Source: Rhodospirillales bacterium (GTDB taxonomy: Bacteria; Pseudomonadota; Alphaproteobacteria; Rhodospirillales; Shumkoniaceae). Taken from it: DNA of 62,583 nucleotides. How positions within the stretch are numbered: position 1 is the stretch's first letter; every line of letters starts with the position of its first letter. Below, in pieces: positions 16,749 through 25,513 of this stretch. The position numbers and the translations under genes are program-made. The stretch covers positions 1 to 62,583 of the forward strand of contig JAHDSF010000026.1 of assembly GCA_018432935.1 (NCBI GenBank), read 5' to 3'. The notes beneath the pieces are model-generated. The model made no database searches. It was not told the DNA's origin and worked only from the letters and a program-made list of their open reading frames with translations.

Positions 16749-19168
16749 CCGGATGGACGCTTGTCTACGACGGCTTCGACCGCAGCCGGGAGGGACTGCG
16801 CGAAGCCCTCTGCACGCTCGGCAACGGCTACTTCGCCACCCGCGGCGCGTTCGAGGAGTCCGAGGCCGACGAGATCCACTATCCCGGCACCTACCTGGCC
16901 GGCGGCTACAATCGCCTGTCTACCGAGATCGCCGGCCGTTCGGTCGAGAACGAGGACCTCGTCAACCTGCCGAACTGGCTGCCGCTGACGTTCCGTCCCG
17001 TGGACGGCGACTGGCTCAACCTGCTGGCCTACGAGGTCCTGTCGTGCCGCCAGGAACTGGACATGGCCCAGGGGGTGCTGCGGCGACGCCTGCGGGTACG
17101 CGATCGTCAGGGACGCGAAACCTCGCTCGAGAGCCGCCGCCTGGTCCACATGGGCTCGCCCCATCTTGCCGCCATCGCGTGGAGCCTGAGGCCCGAGAAC
17201 TGGAGCGGCCGGGTGGAAGTCCGCTCAGCCCTTGACGGGCGGGTCGTCAATGCCGGCGTACCGCGCTATCGCCAGCTGAACTCCAAGCACCTCGTGCCGC
17301 TGTCGTGCGGGCCGCTGGGCGACGACGGCATGCTTCTGGTCGTCGAGACCAGCCAGTCGCGGATCCGCATCGCCGAAGCGGCGCGGACCTGCGTTTACGC
17401 CTCCCACACGGCCGTCGACCGGCGGCTGTACGAGGAGGAGGGGTGCATTGCCACCATCCTGTCCTTCGCCGTCGAGAAGGGACGCGAGGTCGCGATCGAG
17501 AAGACGGTTGCGCTGCACACATCGCGCGATTCGGCGATCTCGGAGCCGGCGCTGGCGGCCGAGATCAGCCTCGGCCGGGCGGGCCGGTTCGACGCGCTGC
17601 TGGCCGACCACGCGCGCACCTGGGCGCATCTGTGGCAGCGTTGCGACCTGACCCTTGGCGGCAGCGAGCGCACCCAGATGATCCTGCGGCTCCACATCTT
17701 CCACCTGCTGCAGACGGTCTCGTTCAACACCGTCGAGCTGGACGCCGGAGTTCCCGCCCGCGGGCTGCACGGCGAGGCCTACCGCGGCCACATCTTCTGG
17801 GACGAGCTGTTCATCTTCCCCTTTCTCAACCTGCGCATTCCCGAGATCACGCGGGCGCTGCTGCGCTACCGCCACCGGCGCCTGCCGATGGCCCGCGATC
17901 TCGCCCGGGCGGCCGGGTATCGGGGCGCCATGTATCCCTGGCAGAGCGGAAGTGACGGGCGCGAGGAGACGCAGGTCCTCCATCTGAACCCCAAATCGGG
18001 GCGCTGGCTGCCCGACAACACCCATCTGCAGCGCCACGTCAACGCCGCGGTCGCCTACAACGTGTGGCGCTACTTCGAAGCGACCGGCGACCGGGAATTC
18101 CTGTCCTTCTTCGGCGCCGAAATGCTGCTCGAGATTGCACGCTTCTGGGGCAGCATCGCCACCCTGAACCCGGAACGCGACCGCTACGAGATCCGGGGCG
18201 TCATGGGACCCGACGAGTTCCACGACCGCTACCCGTGGGCGGACCGCTCCGGCCTCGACAACAACGCCTACACCAACGTGATGGCGGTGTGGGTGCTCGG
18301 CCGTGCCCTCGAAGTCGACGCCCTGCTCGATCCCAGCCGGCGGGCGGAACTGCGCGAGAAGCTGTCGCTGAGCGACGAGGAGACGCGGCGCTGGGACGAC
18401 ATCAGCCGCCGCATGTTCGTGCCGTTCCACGACGGCGTGATCAGCCAGTTCGAGGGCTACGACCGGCTCGACGAATTCGACTGGGAGGGCTACGGCGCCG
18501 AGTATGGCGACATCCGGCGCCTGGACCGCATCCTCGAGGCCGAGGGCGACACGGTGAATCGCTATAAGGCGTCGAAGCAGGCCGATGCCCTGATGCTGTT
18601 CTACCTGTTCTCGGCCGAGGAGCTCGGCGGGCTGTTCGACCGCCTCGGCTATCACCTCGGGCGGCAGATGATTCCCCGCACCATCGACTACTACCTCGCG
18701 CGCACCTCCCACGGGTCGACCCTCAGCCAGATCGTCCACTCCTGGGTGCTGGCCCGCTCCGATCGCGCCCGCTCGTGGGCGCTGCTGGAAAAGGCGCTGG
18801 AGAGCGACATCGCCGACGTACAGGGCGGGACGACGCCCGAGGGGATTCACCTCGGCGCCATGGCCGGCACGGTCGACCTCGTGCAGCGGGCCGAAACCGG
18901 GCTCGAGATCCAGGACGGCGTCGTGCGCCTCAACCCCTGTCTTCCGGAAGAGCTGGGGAGCATCGGCCTGCGGGTCCGCTACCGCGGCCACCGGCTCGAG
19001 ATCGCGATCGGGCGCGACCGCCTGAGGGTTGCGGCGCCTGACGGGTGGAGCGGGCCGGAGCGGATCATCATCCGCGACCTTTCATACCCGTTCGGTGCCG
19101 GGACACGTCTCGACCTGCCGTGCCGGCTCGAGGACGGCGGCTGGCGTCCGTCGGACGCCGCCGACTAG
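16745..19168 (+). CDS. GH65 family disaccharide phosphorylase (trehalose phosphorylase-like)
   Basis: An 807-residue family 65 glycoside phosphorylase/hydrolase. It has an N-terminal beta-sandwich (FDRSREGLREALCTLGNGYFATRG), an (alpha/alpha)6 barrel with the general acid Glu491 in GVMGPDEFHDRYP, and the substrate motif KASKQADALML. The phosphate-binding segment RTSHGSTLSQ (His656, Ser658, Thr659) supports phosphorolysis rather than hydrolysis. The product would be glucose plus beta-glucose 1-phosphate, used by the HAD domain of the overlapping upstream gene. Substrate choice (trehalose, kojibiose, maltose) is inferred from the OtsB partner, not from residues. Length is normal. Confidence 0.9.
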   Translation: MTGWTLVYDGFDRSREGLREALCTLGNGYFATRGAFEESEADEIHYPGTYLAGGYNRLSTEIAGRSVENEDLVNLPNWLPLTFRPVDGDWLNLLAYEVLSCRQELDMAQGVLRRRLRVRDRQGRETSLESRRLVHMGSPHLAAIAWSLRPENWSGRVEVRSALDGRVVNAGVPRYRQLNSKHLVPLSCGPLGDDGMLLVVETSQSRIRIAEAARTCVYASHTAVDRRLYEEEGCIATILSFAVEKGREVAIEKTVALHTSRDSAISEPALAAEISLGRAGRFDALLADHARTWAHLWQRCDLTLGGSERTQMILRLHIFHLLQTVSFNTVELDAGVPARGLHGEAYRGHIFWDELFIFPFLNLRIPEITRALLRYRHRRLPMARDLARAAGYRGAMYPWQSGSDGREETQVLHLNPKSGRWLPDNTHLQRHVNAAVAYNVWRYFEATGDREFLSFFGAEMLLEIARFWGSIATLNPERDRYEIRGVMGPDEFHDRYPWADRSGLDNNAYTNVMAVWVLGRALEVDALLDPSRRAELREKLSLSDEETRRWDDISRRMFVPFHDGVISQFEGYDRLDEFDWEGYGAEYGDIRRLDRILEAEGDTVNRYKASKQADALMLFYLFSAEELGGLFDRLGYHLGRQMIPRTIDYYLARTSHGSTLSQIVHSWVLARSDRARSWALLEKALESDIADVQGGTTPEGIHLGAMAGTVDLVQRAETGLEIQDGVVRLNPCLPEELGSIGLRVRYRGHRLEIAIGRDRLRVAAPDGWSGPERIIIRDLSYPFGAGTRLDLPCRLEDGGWRPSDAAD

Positions 19169-19296
19169 GCCAGGCCCTCGGTGCCGCGGCGCATCCGAGC
19201 GGCAACAGAAATATCATAAAATCGATGATGAGATTGCATGGATCGCGGAGCGAGATTGCCGTGAATGTATAATCGTATTCGCCACGTAACAAAGAA

Positions 19297-19324
19297 TTGA
19301 CCAAATACTGCCGAAAACTATGCT
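19297..19324 (+). promoter_or_regulatory. candidate sigma-70 promoter
   Basis: TTGACC and TATGCT are separated by 16 bp in an AT-rich patch that contrasts with the GC-rich surroundings. This would start RNA about 20 bp before the ATG at 19351. The assignment is by eye. Confidence 0.5.
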
Positions 19325-19350
19325 TACTGGCCTGGGATGCGAGGCAGATC

Positions 19351-19860
19351 ATGGAATTCCCTCTCTCCTATCCCGGCTTCGAAGGTCAGAACCTGGTCGT
19401 AAGATCGGTCGGAATGCTCGGATGGCGGCCGTCCCTTCTGAAGGGGGGCGTACCGTTGCCGCGGCGCAAGGGCGCCTACGTCGTCAGCACGAACAGCGGC
19501 CGGGAGCTGAAGATCCGGCTGGAACGCACCTTCGTCGATCCGCTGCCGAAGATCACGATCGGCGAGACCAGGGTCCATCTGGCGCCGCCGCTCGGCATGC
19601 ACGAGCTGTTGTGGATCTGCTTCCCGCTCATCCTCGCCATTGTCGGCGGCGCGGTCGGCGGCGCCATCGGCGGCCTCGCGGCATTGGGCAGCGGCCACGT
19701 TTTCCGCAGCGAGTACGGCATTGCCGAGAAATATGCGCTCAGCGCCCTGATCGCCCTGTGCGCCCTGGCCGGCTACGTTGTGGTCGCCTGGAGCGTCCAT
19801 CTGCTGGTCCACGGTGCCACGGAGCCGCTGCCGTTCTCGTCGCTGCTGTATGACGCCTGA
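19351..19860 (+). CDS. hypothetical membrane protein
   Basis: A 169-residue protein of unknown family. The first 85 residues form a soluble beta-rich part (for example GQNLVVRSVGMLGW, LLKGGVPLPRRKGAYVV and RELKIRLERTF), a pattern of a small membrane-proximal domain. Two membrane segments follow, about residues 88-115 (LLWICFPLILAIVGGAVGG and on) and about 128-150 (YALSALIALCALAGYVVVAW). GAGGC precedes the ATG at 19351; the reading upstream to 19297 adds Cys/Lys-rich residues inside the promoter. It is not in an obvious operon. Confidence 0.75.
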   Translation: MEFPLSYPGFEGQNLVVRSVGMLGWRPSLLKGGVPLPRRKGAYVVSTNSGRELKIRLERTFVDPLPKITIGETRVHLAPPLGMHELLWICFPLILAIVGGAVGGAIGGLAALGSGHVFRSEYGIAEKYALSALIALCALAGYVVVAWSVHLLVHGATEPLPFSSLLYDA

Positions 19861-19919
19861 GCGGCTTCACCGGCGGCCTGGAATCCCGTAGATTGACGGC
19901 CTGCAATCAGGAGCCGACC

Positions 19920-20261
19920 ATGCCGCCGAAGAAGAACCCGCTCGGGCTCAATCCCCTCCAGCTGCGCACCCTGGCGCTGGCCCAGGTGGTGGCCGCCGAG
20001 CCCGGAATGTCGTCCCGCGACCCGGCCACCGGCGCCGCCACCCTGCTCCACGTTCCCCACCCGCACGGCGACCACGTGCACGTGGGGCGCTTCACGGTCT
20101 CGGCCCGCGACGCCAGCGGCTTCGCCAACCCCGCGGTGTGGGTGGCGCTCTCGCGGAAAGGACTGGCAACGGTCGAGGGGGGCTCGATCATGGTCACGGC
20201 CGAAGGCCTCGCCTACGACACCGGCCTCGGCGATCGATTCGCCCAGGCATCGGACCACTGA
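19920..20261 (+). CDS. hypothetical protein, small conserved His-rich
   Basis: A 113-residue soluble protein not matched to a named family. It begins MPPKKNPLGLNPLQLRTLAL and has a His-rich turn (HVPHPHGDHVHVGRF) followed by a strand-rich domain ending EGGSIMVTAEGLAYDTGL. The His cluster could bind a metal. AGGAGC precedes the ATG. The gene lies 59 bp after the membrane protein and is convergent with the EF-hand protein. Codon use looks coding and the length is plausible. Confidence 0.65.
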   Translation: MPPKKNPLGLNPLQLRTLALAQVVAAEPGMSSRDPATGAATLLHVPHPHGDHVHVGRFTVSARDASGFANPAVWVALSRKGLATVEGGSIMVTAEGLAYDTGLGDRFAQASDH

Positions 20262-20267
20262 TCGGGA

Positions 20268-22418
20268 TCACGCTCCCAGCAGCCAGGCGGCCAGCCCCGT
20301 CTGCCACGCGATGGCGGCAGCCAGCGCGAGCCCGGCCAGCAGGCCGTACAGACCCCAAGGCGGCCGCCTCTCGGCATAGGGATCGGCGAGTGAGCGCTCA
20401 GCCCCTTCGGGCAAGCGGGCCATCGAAGTCAGCGAACCGCCGAACGGAATGTTGAGGCGCACCCGCGCGTTCACCGCCCATCCGGTGGCGTCGAGGATCG
20501 GTGCCAGGTTGCGCTGCCGAAGCTTGAGGTAAGCGATCACCAGCGACGGTCCCGACACTGCCAGGATCACGCCGGCGACCGCCAGAGGCATCTGCCACCA
20601 CGCCAGATCGAGGAAGCCGGTCACCATCGAGGCGACGGCGGTGCCGATCGCGCCCAGCGCCAGTCCGATCGCAGCGAAGATGCCGGCGAACCGCCCGACG
20701 TCGAAGGTCGGCGGCGGGGCGGCGGCGGGCGCCGCCGGAGTGGGGCCTGCCGCCGGTGCCGGTGCCGCGCCAGCAGGGAGGGCCGGAGCGGCGACCTGGA
20801 CAACCCGGATCGGCGACTGGGCGGCGCGGGCCGCCGCCGCCTTCTCGATCTGCGAGTTGATCAGCTTGGCCGCCTGCTTGTACGGCATCCAGAATGCCTG
20901 CCGGATGCTGATCGGGTGCTCGACCAGTTTGACGATGGTGGCGTCCCAGTCGTTGCCGTCGCGGTCGTAGAAGACGCCGTTGCGCCCGACCATCAGCTGG
21001 TCGGAGTCGCCGGCCGTGAAGGCGGCGGCGAGAGTCATCTTCTCGCCGCTGCCCTTGCGTGAGCAGTCGCAATAGGCGAGGTACACACGCGACAGCGTCG
21101 CCAGGGCCGCGTGCCGGTTGGGGTCGTCGACCCGGATGCAGAGTTCGGCGCTGCGGGCGTCGAGGTAGAGGGTGCCGGCGAGGAACACCGCCTTCTGTTT
21201 GCGGGCGTAGAAGTCGCGGAACGAAACGAAGTTGTTGACCAGCCGGCACAGCCCGATGCGCATCCGGATCAGGCGCTCCACCTCGCAGATGGCGGCAGCC
21301 TCGCCTTCCAGCGCCTTGTCCTCGGCGACCAACGCATCGAGGGCGGGCTTGGCCCCGGCGGCGCGGATCGCCAGCACCCGCTGGTCGCCAAGCGCGGCGA
21401 CCGGGGTTTCCGGCTTGGCTGCCGCCCATTCCAGCCGCGGCGCGTAACGGGCGGCGATGGTTTCCCACTCCGCGGCGTTCAGGCGGTCCCGTTCGCCCAG
21501 GATCGGCACCACCACCTCGCGGCGGAACTCCGCCAGTCGTCCCGCCCAGGCGGGGTTGACTCCGTCGGCAAGCGGCAGCACGCCGGCGGGGTCGACGGCC
21601 GCCAGCGGCAACGGTTCGAGCAGGGCCAGGCTGTCGGCGAGGCTCTTGTCCGTCAATCGGCCGAGAAGCTCGGGCCCCGGATTGATCGCCCCGGCCGCAT
21701 CCCGGCTGTAGGCGGCGAGGCGGCAGGCGAGAAAGAAGCCATCCGCCTTCTCGCGCACGGCGGCCAGCGCGGCGGTCCCGGCCGGGGTTCCCTCGAGGCC
21801 GACCTCGCCGTCGAGCCAGGCCGCGTGGGCTTCGATCGCGGCCTGGAAGGCGTCGATCTTCTCCTGGGTGATGCCGGCTTCGCCGGAGCGGTCGGCCACC
21901 CCGCCCATGCAGGCGATGATATCTTCGATCAGAGCCCGGGTCTCCTCGTCCGGACCTGCCGAAACCGGCACCACGCCGTCGCCGTTGAAAAGGGTGGCGG
22001 CGAAGATTCGGGCGGTATCGACGGTGTCGGCCAGTTCGATCGTTTCTGCCCCGGGGCGGCCCAGGTTGCTAAGGATGCGGCGGGCCGACGCCAGGACGCG
22101 GGCGCCCTCGGGCGTCGTCTCGTCGATCGCCGCCAGCCGCAGTTCCTCGCCCTCGCGCACCAGTTCCTCGGGGTCCTTGAGGACCTGCTTCAGCCAGTTC
22201 ACCTCCGCCAGAAGGTCGGAAGCGCGCACCCGACCGTCCTTGTCGCGGTCCAGCAGCTCCAGCGTCTTGCGGTCGAAGGCGATCCCGGCCACCGGGCAGG
22301 CCAGGGCCACCCAAAGCTTCTGGTCCAGTTCGTCCAGCGCCAGGATGTCCTCGCCGCGATCAAGCCGAACCTGGTCGAAGCCGCCCGCCCGGAAGAACCG
22401 CCAGTGATGCGCGCCCAT
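20268..22418 (-). CDS. large EF-hand-containing membrane protein of unknown function
   Basis: A 716-residue protein not assigned to a known pathway. A complete EF-hand loop is seen at residues 57-68 (Asp57, Asp59, Asp61, Gly62, Val64, Asp68). A second Asp/Gly-rich turn (FNGDGVVPVSAG) is near residue 147. Residues 200-560 are mostly alpha-helical. An Ala/Pro-rich linker follows (about 560-590), then three or four membrane segments (about 590-650 and 690-714), with a soluble piece between. It is probably anchored by its C terminus with the bulk in the cytoplasm. ATG at 22418 follows GGAGGGTGGAG; a GTG two codons earlier is possible. Confidence 0.75.
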   Translation of the reverse strand: MGAHHWRFFRAGGFDQVRLDRGEDILALDELDQKLWVALACPVAGIAFDRKTLELLDRDKDGRVRASDLLAEVNWLKQVLKDPEELVREGEELRLAAIDETTPEGARVLASARRILSNLGRPGAETIELADTVDTARIFAATLFNGDGVVPVSAGPDEETRALIEDIIACMGGVADRSGEAGITQEKIDAFQAAIEAHAAWLDGEVGLEGTPAGTAALAAVREKADGFFLACRLAAYSRDAAGAINPGPELLGRLTDKSLADSLALLEPLPLAAVDPAGVLPLADGVNPAWAGRLAEFRREVVVPILGERDRLNAAEWETIAARYAPRLEWAAAKPETPVAALGDQRVLAIRAAGAKPALDALVAEDKALEGEAAAICEVERLIRMRIGLCRLVNNFVSFRDFYARKQKAVFLAGTLYLDARSAELCIRVDDPNRHAALATLSRVYLAYCDCSRKGSGEKMTLAAAFTAGDSDQLMVGRNGVFYDRDGNDWDATIVKLVEHPISIRQAFWMPYKQAAKLINSQIEKAAAARAAQSPIRVVQVAAPALPAGAAPAPAAGPTPAAPAAAPPPTFDVGRFAGIFAAIGLALGAIGTAVASMVTGFLDLAWWQMPLAVAGVILAVSGPSLVIAYLKLRQRNLAPILDATGWAVNARVRLNIPFGGSLTSMARLPEGAERSLADPYAERRPPWGLYGLLAGLALAAAIAWQTGLAAWLLGA

Positions 22419-22545
22419 CTCCACCCTCCCCGCTGGTCAGGAGGAAGACATTACCAGCGGCGATCCTTGGGGATGTAGCCGAAAGTGGGGGGTCACCCCT
22501 AAGGGGATATGTGGTCGGCCGGTTGCCAGCCGTGGCGGCGGGTTC

Positions 22546-23667
22546 TCAGGCGAGGCGGTCACGCAGGCGAAGCAGGACGTCGTCGTCGCCGAAGCCCCCG
22601 GCCTTCGTGACCACCGCGAGGGTGCGTCCTCCCGTGCGGATACGGCCGAGGGCGAGGCCGGGGAGGATCTCATCCGCAACCTCGACCGCATCCGCCCCGA
22701 GGCGCCGGAAGCAGGCGAGGGCGGTGTCGCCGCCGGTCATCACCAGGGCGGCCGGCGCGATCTCGCGGACGACTGTGGCGGCCGCTGCGGCAAGCGCCGC
22801 CGCGACCACGGCCGGATCGCCCTGGGCGGCCCCTGGTCGCAGCACGACCACCGGGGCCCGGGGCGCATCGACCTCAACCCCGGGGGAGACCTCGACGACC
22901 GCCGTTTCGCCGGCGCCGGCCAGGGCGGCCACCTGCGCCTGCGCCTGCGGGGTGCGGGAGCCGACCACGCAGAGCAGCGGCCCGGCGGCGAAAATGCGAG
23001 CCGCAACCTTGGCCGGCCGATCGAGGAGGGCGGCCAGGGCCTGCGCCAGCCCGCCCGAGCCGCACGCGAGCACCCCGCGTCCGGCGGCAAGCACGCAGCG
23101 GGCGATCGCCTCCATGTCGGCCGGGGTCGCGGCGTCGCATACGAGGTGCGCAGGAAGCCGGACGCGATCCTCCGCGCCCAGTGCCTGCCAATGGCAGCCG
23201 GGCGCGGCTACGCTCAGCAGCTCGATCAGCGGCGCCGCAGGGGGCGGCGAGAGGGCGTCGCGGCCGATCGCGGTCTCCGCCAGCGGCACCCCGTGGACGT
23301 AGAGCCGGCCGTCGCGCAGCACCCTTCCCTGTGTGGGCATCGCCGGGGTGACCAGCACGCCGGGTCGGCCACAGGCCGCGATCGCGGCGGCGATCTCGAC
23401 CGCCACGTTGCCGCGCAGGGTGGAGTCGATCTTCTTGAGCAGGATCTCGGAGCCGCCGAGGCGGCCGACACATGCCGCCACCGTCGCCGCCGCCGCGTCC
23501 GGCGCCACGTGGCGGGTTTCCGTATTGACCGCGATCACCTCGGCGTCGGGCGCGCCGTCCGGCAGCGCCGGCTCGGGGAACACCCACGTCCGCAGCCCGC
23601 GGGCTGCGAACGGCGCCGCGGTGTCCATCGCTCCTGTCAGGTCGTCGGCGATGATGGCAATGCGCAT
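22546..23667 (-). CDS. four-carbon acid sugar kinase family protein (DUF1537)
   Basis: A 373-residue ATP-dependent kinase of the OtnK/DtnK/LtnK family, which phosphorylates four-carbon sugar acids such as threonate or erythronate. The N-terminal substrate domain has IIADDLTGAMDTAAPFA (residues 4-20), VNTETRH, KKIDSTLRGNV and PAMPTQGRV. The C-terminal nucleotide domain has VVGSRTP, LVMTGGDTA and TKAGGFGDDDVLLRL. All family signatures are present. The usual partners (PdxA2-type dehydrogenase, aldolase or isomerase) are not nearby, so the exact substrate is open. ATG at 23667 is chosen because the motif begins at residue 4. Confidence 0.88.
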   Translation of the reverse strand: MRIAIIADDLTGAMDTAAPFAARGLRTWVFPEPALPDGAPDAEVIAVNTETRHVAPDAAAATVAACVGRLGGSEILLKKIDSTLRGNVAVEIAAAIAACGRPGVLVTPAMPTQGRVLRDGRLYVHGVPLAETAIGRDALSPPPAAPLIELLSVAAPGCHWQALGAEDRVRLPAHLVCDAATPADMEAIARCVLAAGRGVLACGSGGLAQALAALLDRPAKVAARIFAAGPLLCVVGSRTPQAQAQVAALAGAGETAVVEVSPGVEVDAPRAPVVVLRPGAAQGDPAVVAAALAAAAATVVREIAPAALVMTGGDTALACFRRLGADAVEVADEILPGLALGRIRTGGRTLAVVTKAGGFGDDDVLLRLRDRLA

Positions 23668-23847
23668 GGCCCCATAAGAGGCGAGTCGAGGCGCCGACTC
23701 AAGGGGCTTCAGCCCGCGTTTCTCCTGCCGAGCCGCCAACAGCGATGGTTTGAGGCCCTGCGTTCAACGCCATTTTCTCGAAAGACGCGTTCTATCTTAT
23801 CGTATTTGGCACATACTCTAAGCTTATGCGCTAATTCCGATATTGTA

Positions 23848-23873
23848 TTATTATGCGAATTGGCGCATAATAA
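23848..23873. promoter_or_regulatory. palindromic operator of hipBA
   Basis: A perfect 10-bp inverted repeat, TTATTATGCG and CGCATAATAA, is separated by six bases and ends 17 bp before the hipB ATG. A further half-site TTATGCG lies at 23824. HipB proteins bind such palindromes and repress their own operon with HipA as co-repressor. Placement between a promoter and the start fits autoregulation. The surrounding 100 bp are strikingly AT-rich compared with the neighbouring genes. Confidence 0.75.
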
Positions 23874-23890
23874 GGGCTGGAGAAGAAATC

Positions 23891-24142
23891 ATGAAAGAGC
23901 TGGCCCGCACACCAAGACAACTCGGCGCTGTTGTCCGCCGCGCCCGGAAGAGGCGCGGCCTCAGTCAGGCGCAGCTTGGCGAAGCCGCCGGGCTGCGCCA
24001 GGAGACGATCTCGCTGATCGAAACCGGCAACCCGGCGACAAGGCTGGAGACGATCCTTGCCGTGCTCGCCGCCCTCGATCTCGAAGTCCGGATCGCGCCC
24101 CGCATCAAACTGTCGTCCAGCGACATGGCGGACATTTTCTGA
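23891..24142 (+). CDS. hipB: HipB-like antitoxin, helix-turn-helix
   Basis: An 83-residue XRE-type DNA-binding protein. The helix-turn-helix is seen in LGAVVRRARKRRGLSQAQLGEAAGLRQETISLIE, followed by the HipB-typical NPATRLETILAVLAALDLEV dimerisation helix and a C-terminal tail ending DMADIF. The acidic hydrophobic tail is usual for the part that docks to HipA. GAGAAGAAATC precedes the ATG. The stop and the hipA start overlap by one base in TGATG. It would neutralise HipA and repress the operon through the palindrome just upstream. Confidence 0.9.
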   Translation: MKELARTPRQLGAVVRRARKRRGLSQAQLGEAAGLRQETISLIETGNPATRLETILAVLAALDLEVRIAPRIKLSSSDMADIF

Positions 24143-25461
24143 TGGCGCGGCGCCGCCAGCATCCGCCGCTGCGCGTGCTGCTGAACAACCGGCTGGTCGG
24201 TCATCTTGGCAAGGACCCCGGCGGCGCGATCGACTTCCGGTACGTTGAGAGCTGGCTGGGCTGGGAGCACGCCTTGCCGGTGTCGCTGTCGCTGCCGCTG
24301 CGCGAAGAGGCTTACCGGGGGGCGCCGGTCGCCGCAGTGTTCGAGAACCTGCTGCCGGATTCCGATGCGTTGCGCGGCCGCGTCGCGAAGCGGGTCGGGG
24401 CCGAAGGCACGGATGCCTACAGCCTGCTCGCCGCGATCGGCCGCGACTGCGTCGGCGCCCTGCAATTCCTGGCCGACGGCGATGACGGCGGCAATAGCGC
24501 CGCCATCACCGGCGATGCCGTCGACGATCAGGCCATCGAGCAGTTGCTCCGCAATCTCGCGCGGGCGCCACTGGGGCTGCGGCGTGATGACGAGTTCCGG
24601 ATTTCCGTGGCGGGCGCACAGGAGAAGACCGCCCTGCTCCGGCATGAAGGGCGATGGCTCAGGCCGCACGGCACGACGCCCACCACCCATATCCTCAAAC
24701 CGAAGATTGGCGCGCTGCCGAACGGTATCGATCTCTCGAACAGCGTCGAGAACGAATACTACTGCCTCAAGCTTGCCGCCGCTTTCGGCCTGCCGGTCAA
24801 TGCCGCCACGATCGAGGTCTTCGGCAATACGACCACACTCGTCATCGAGCGTTTCGACCGGCTGTGGACGAAGGACGGCCGTCTGCTGCGCCTGCCGCAG
24901 GAAGATTGCTGCCAGGCCCTCTCGGTCCCGCCCAGCCGGAAATACCAGAGCGACGGCGGGCCGGGGCTCGTCCAGGTCCTCGATCTCCTCAAGGGCAGCG
25001 ACAACCCGGCCGCCGACCAGAAGGTCGTGCTGAAGGCGCAGATCCTGTTCTGGCTGATCGGCGCCGCCGACGGTCACGCCAAGAATTTCAGCATCTTCTT
25101 GCTGCCCGGCGGCGGCTACCGTCTGACGCCGCTTTACGACATCCTGACGGCGCAGCCGAGCCTCGACGCCCGTCAGATCGAACGCAAGCAGATGAGACTC
25201 GCGATGGCGGTGGGCGATCGCAATCGTTACCGGATCGACAAAGTAGTCGTTCGGCATTTCGTGCAAACCGGCGAGCAGGCCGGCGTGCCGCGGATGCTCG
25301 TTCGAGACGCCATCGACGACATGGCCGAAACGGCGGAGTCCGCTCTGGCCACCGTCGAAAGCGCCCTGCCGGTCGGCTTCCCTGCTGTCATACATGACAG
25401 CGTCGAGGCCGCCGTGAAGGCCCGTCTGCGCAGCCTGCGCCTGAACGACACGCCGCCATGA
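24142..25461 (+). CDS. hipA: HipA-family Ser/Thr kinase toxin
   Basis: A 439-residue full-length HipA. In the E. coli system it phosphorylates glutamyl-tRNA synthetase and halts translation; whether the same target holds here is unknown. Seen are the HipA-N domain (VLLNNRLVGHLGKD, ENLLPDS), the autophosphorylation and Gly-rich loop ISVAGAQEKTALL, the ATP Lys in THILKP, VIERFDR, the catalytic Asp and Asn in GAADGHAKNFS and the metal Asp in TPLYDIL. All catalytic residues are intact. The pair interrupts an otherwise metabolic stretch and has an AT-rich leader, which suggests transfer. Confidence 0.93.
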   Translation: MARRRQHPPLRVLLNNRLVGHLGKDPGGAIDFRYVESWLGWEHALPVSLSLPLREEAYRGAPVAAVFENLLPDSDALRGRVAKRVGAEGTDAYSLLAAIGRDCVGALQFLADGDDGGNSAAITGDAVDDQAIEQLLRNLARAPLGLRRDDEFRISVAGAQEKTALLRHEGRWLRPHGTTPTTHILKPKIGALPNGIDLSNSVENEYYCLKLAAAFGLPVNAATIEVFGNTTTLVIERFDRLWTKDGRLLRLPQEDCCQALSVPPSRKYQSDGGPGLVQVLDLLKGSDNPAADQKVVLKAQILFWLIGAADGHAKNFSIFLLPGGGYRLTPLYDILTAQPSLDARQIERKQMRLAMAVGDRNRYRIDKVVVRHFVQTGEQAGVPRMLVRDAIDDMAETAESALATVESALPVGFPAVIHDSVEAAVKARLRSLRLNDTPP

Positions 25462-25513
25462 GAGAAGGAAAGCGCGGAGTGAGGAGCATTTCTCATAGTC
25501 CGAGAGATTCGGG

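Noticed and set aside
20641-22478. Plus-strand open frames over the EF-hand gene
   Set aside because: They are antisense to a gene with an EF-hand, membrane helices and a good ribosome site, and show no protein features of their own.
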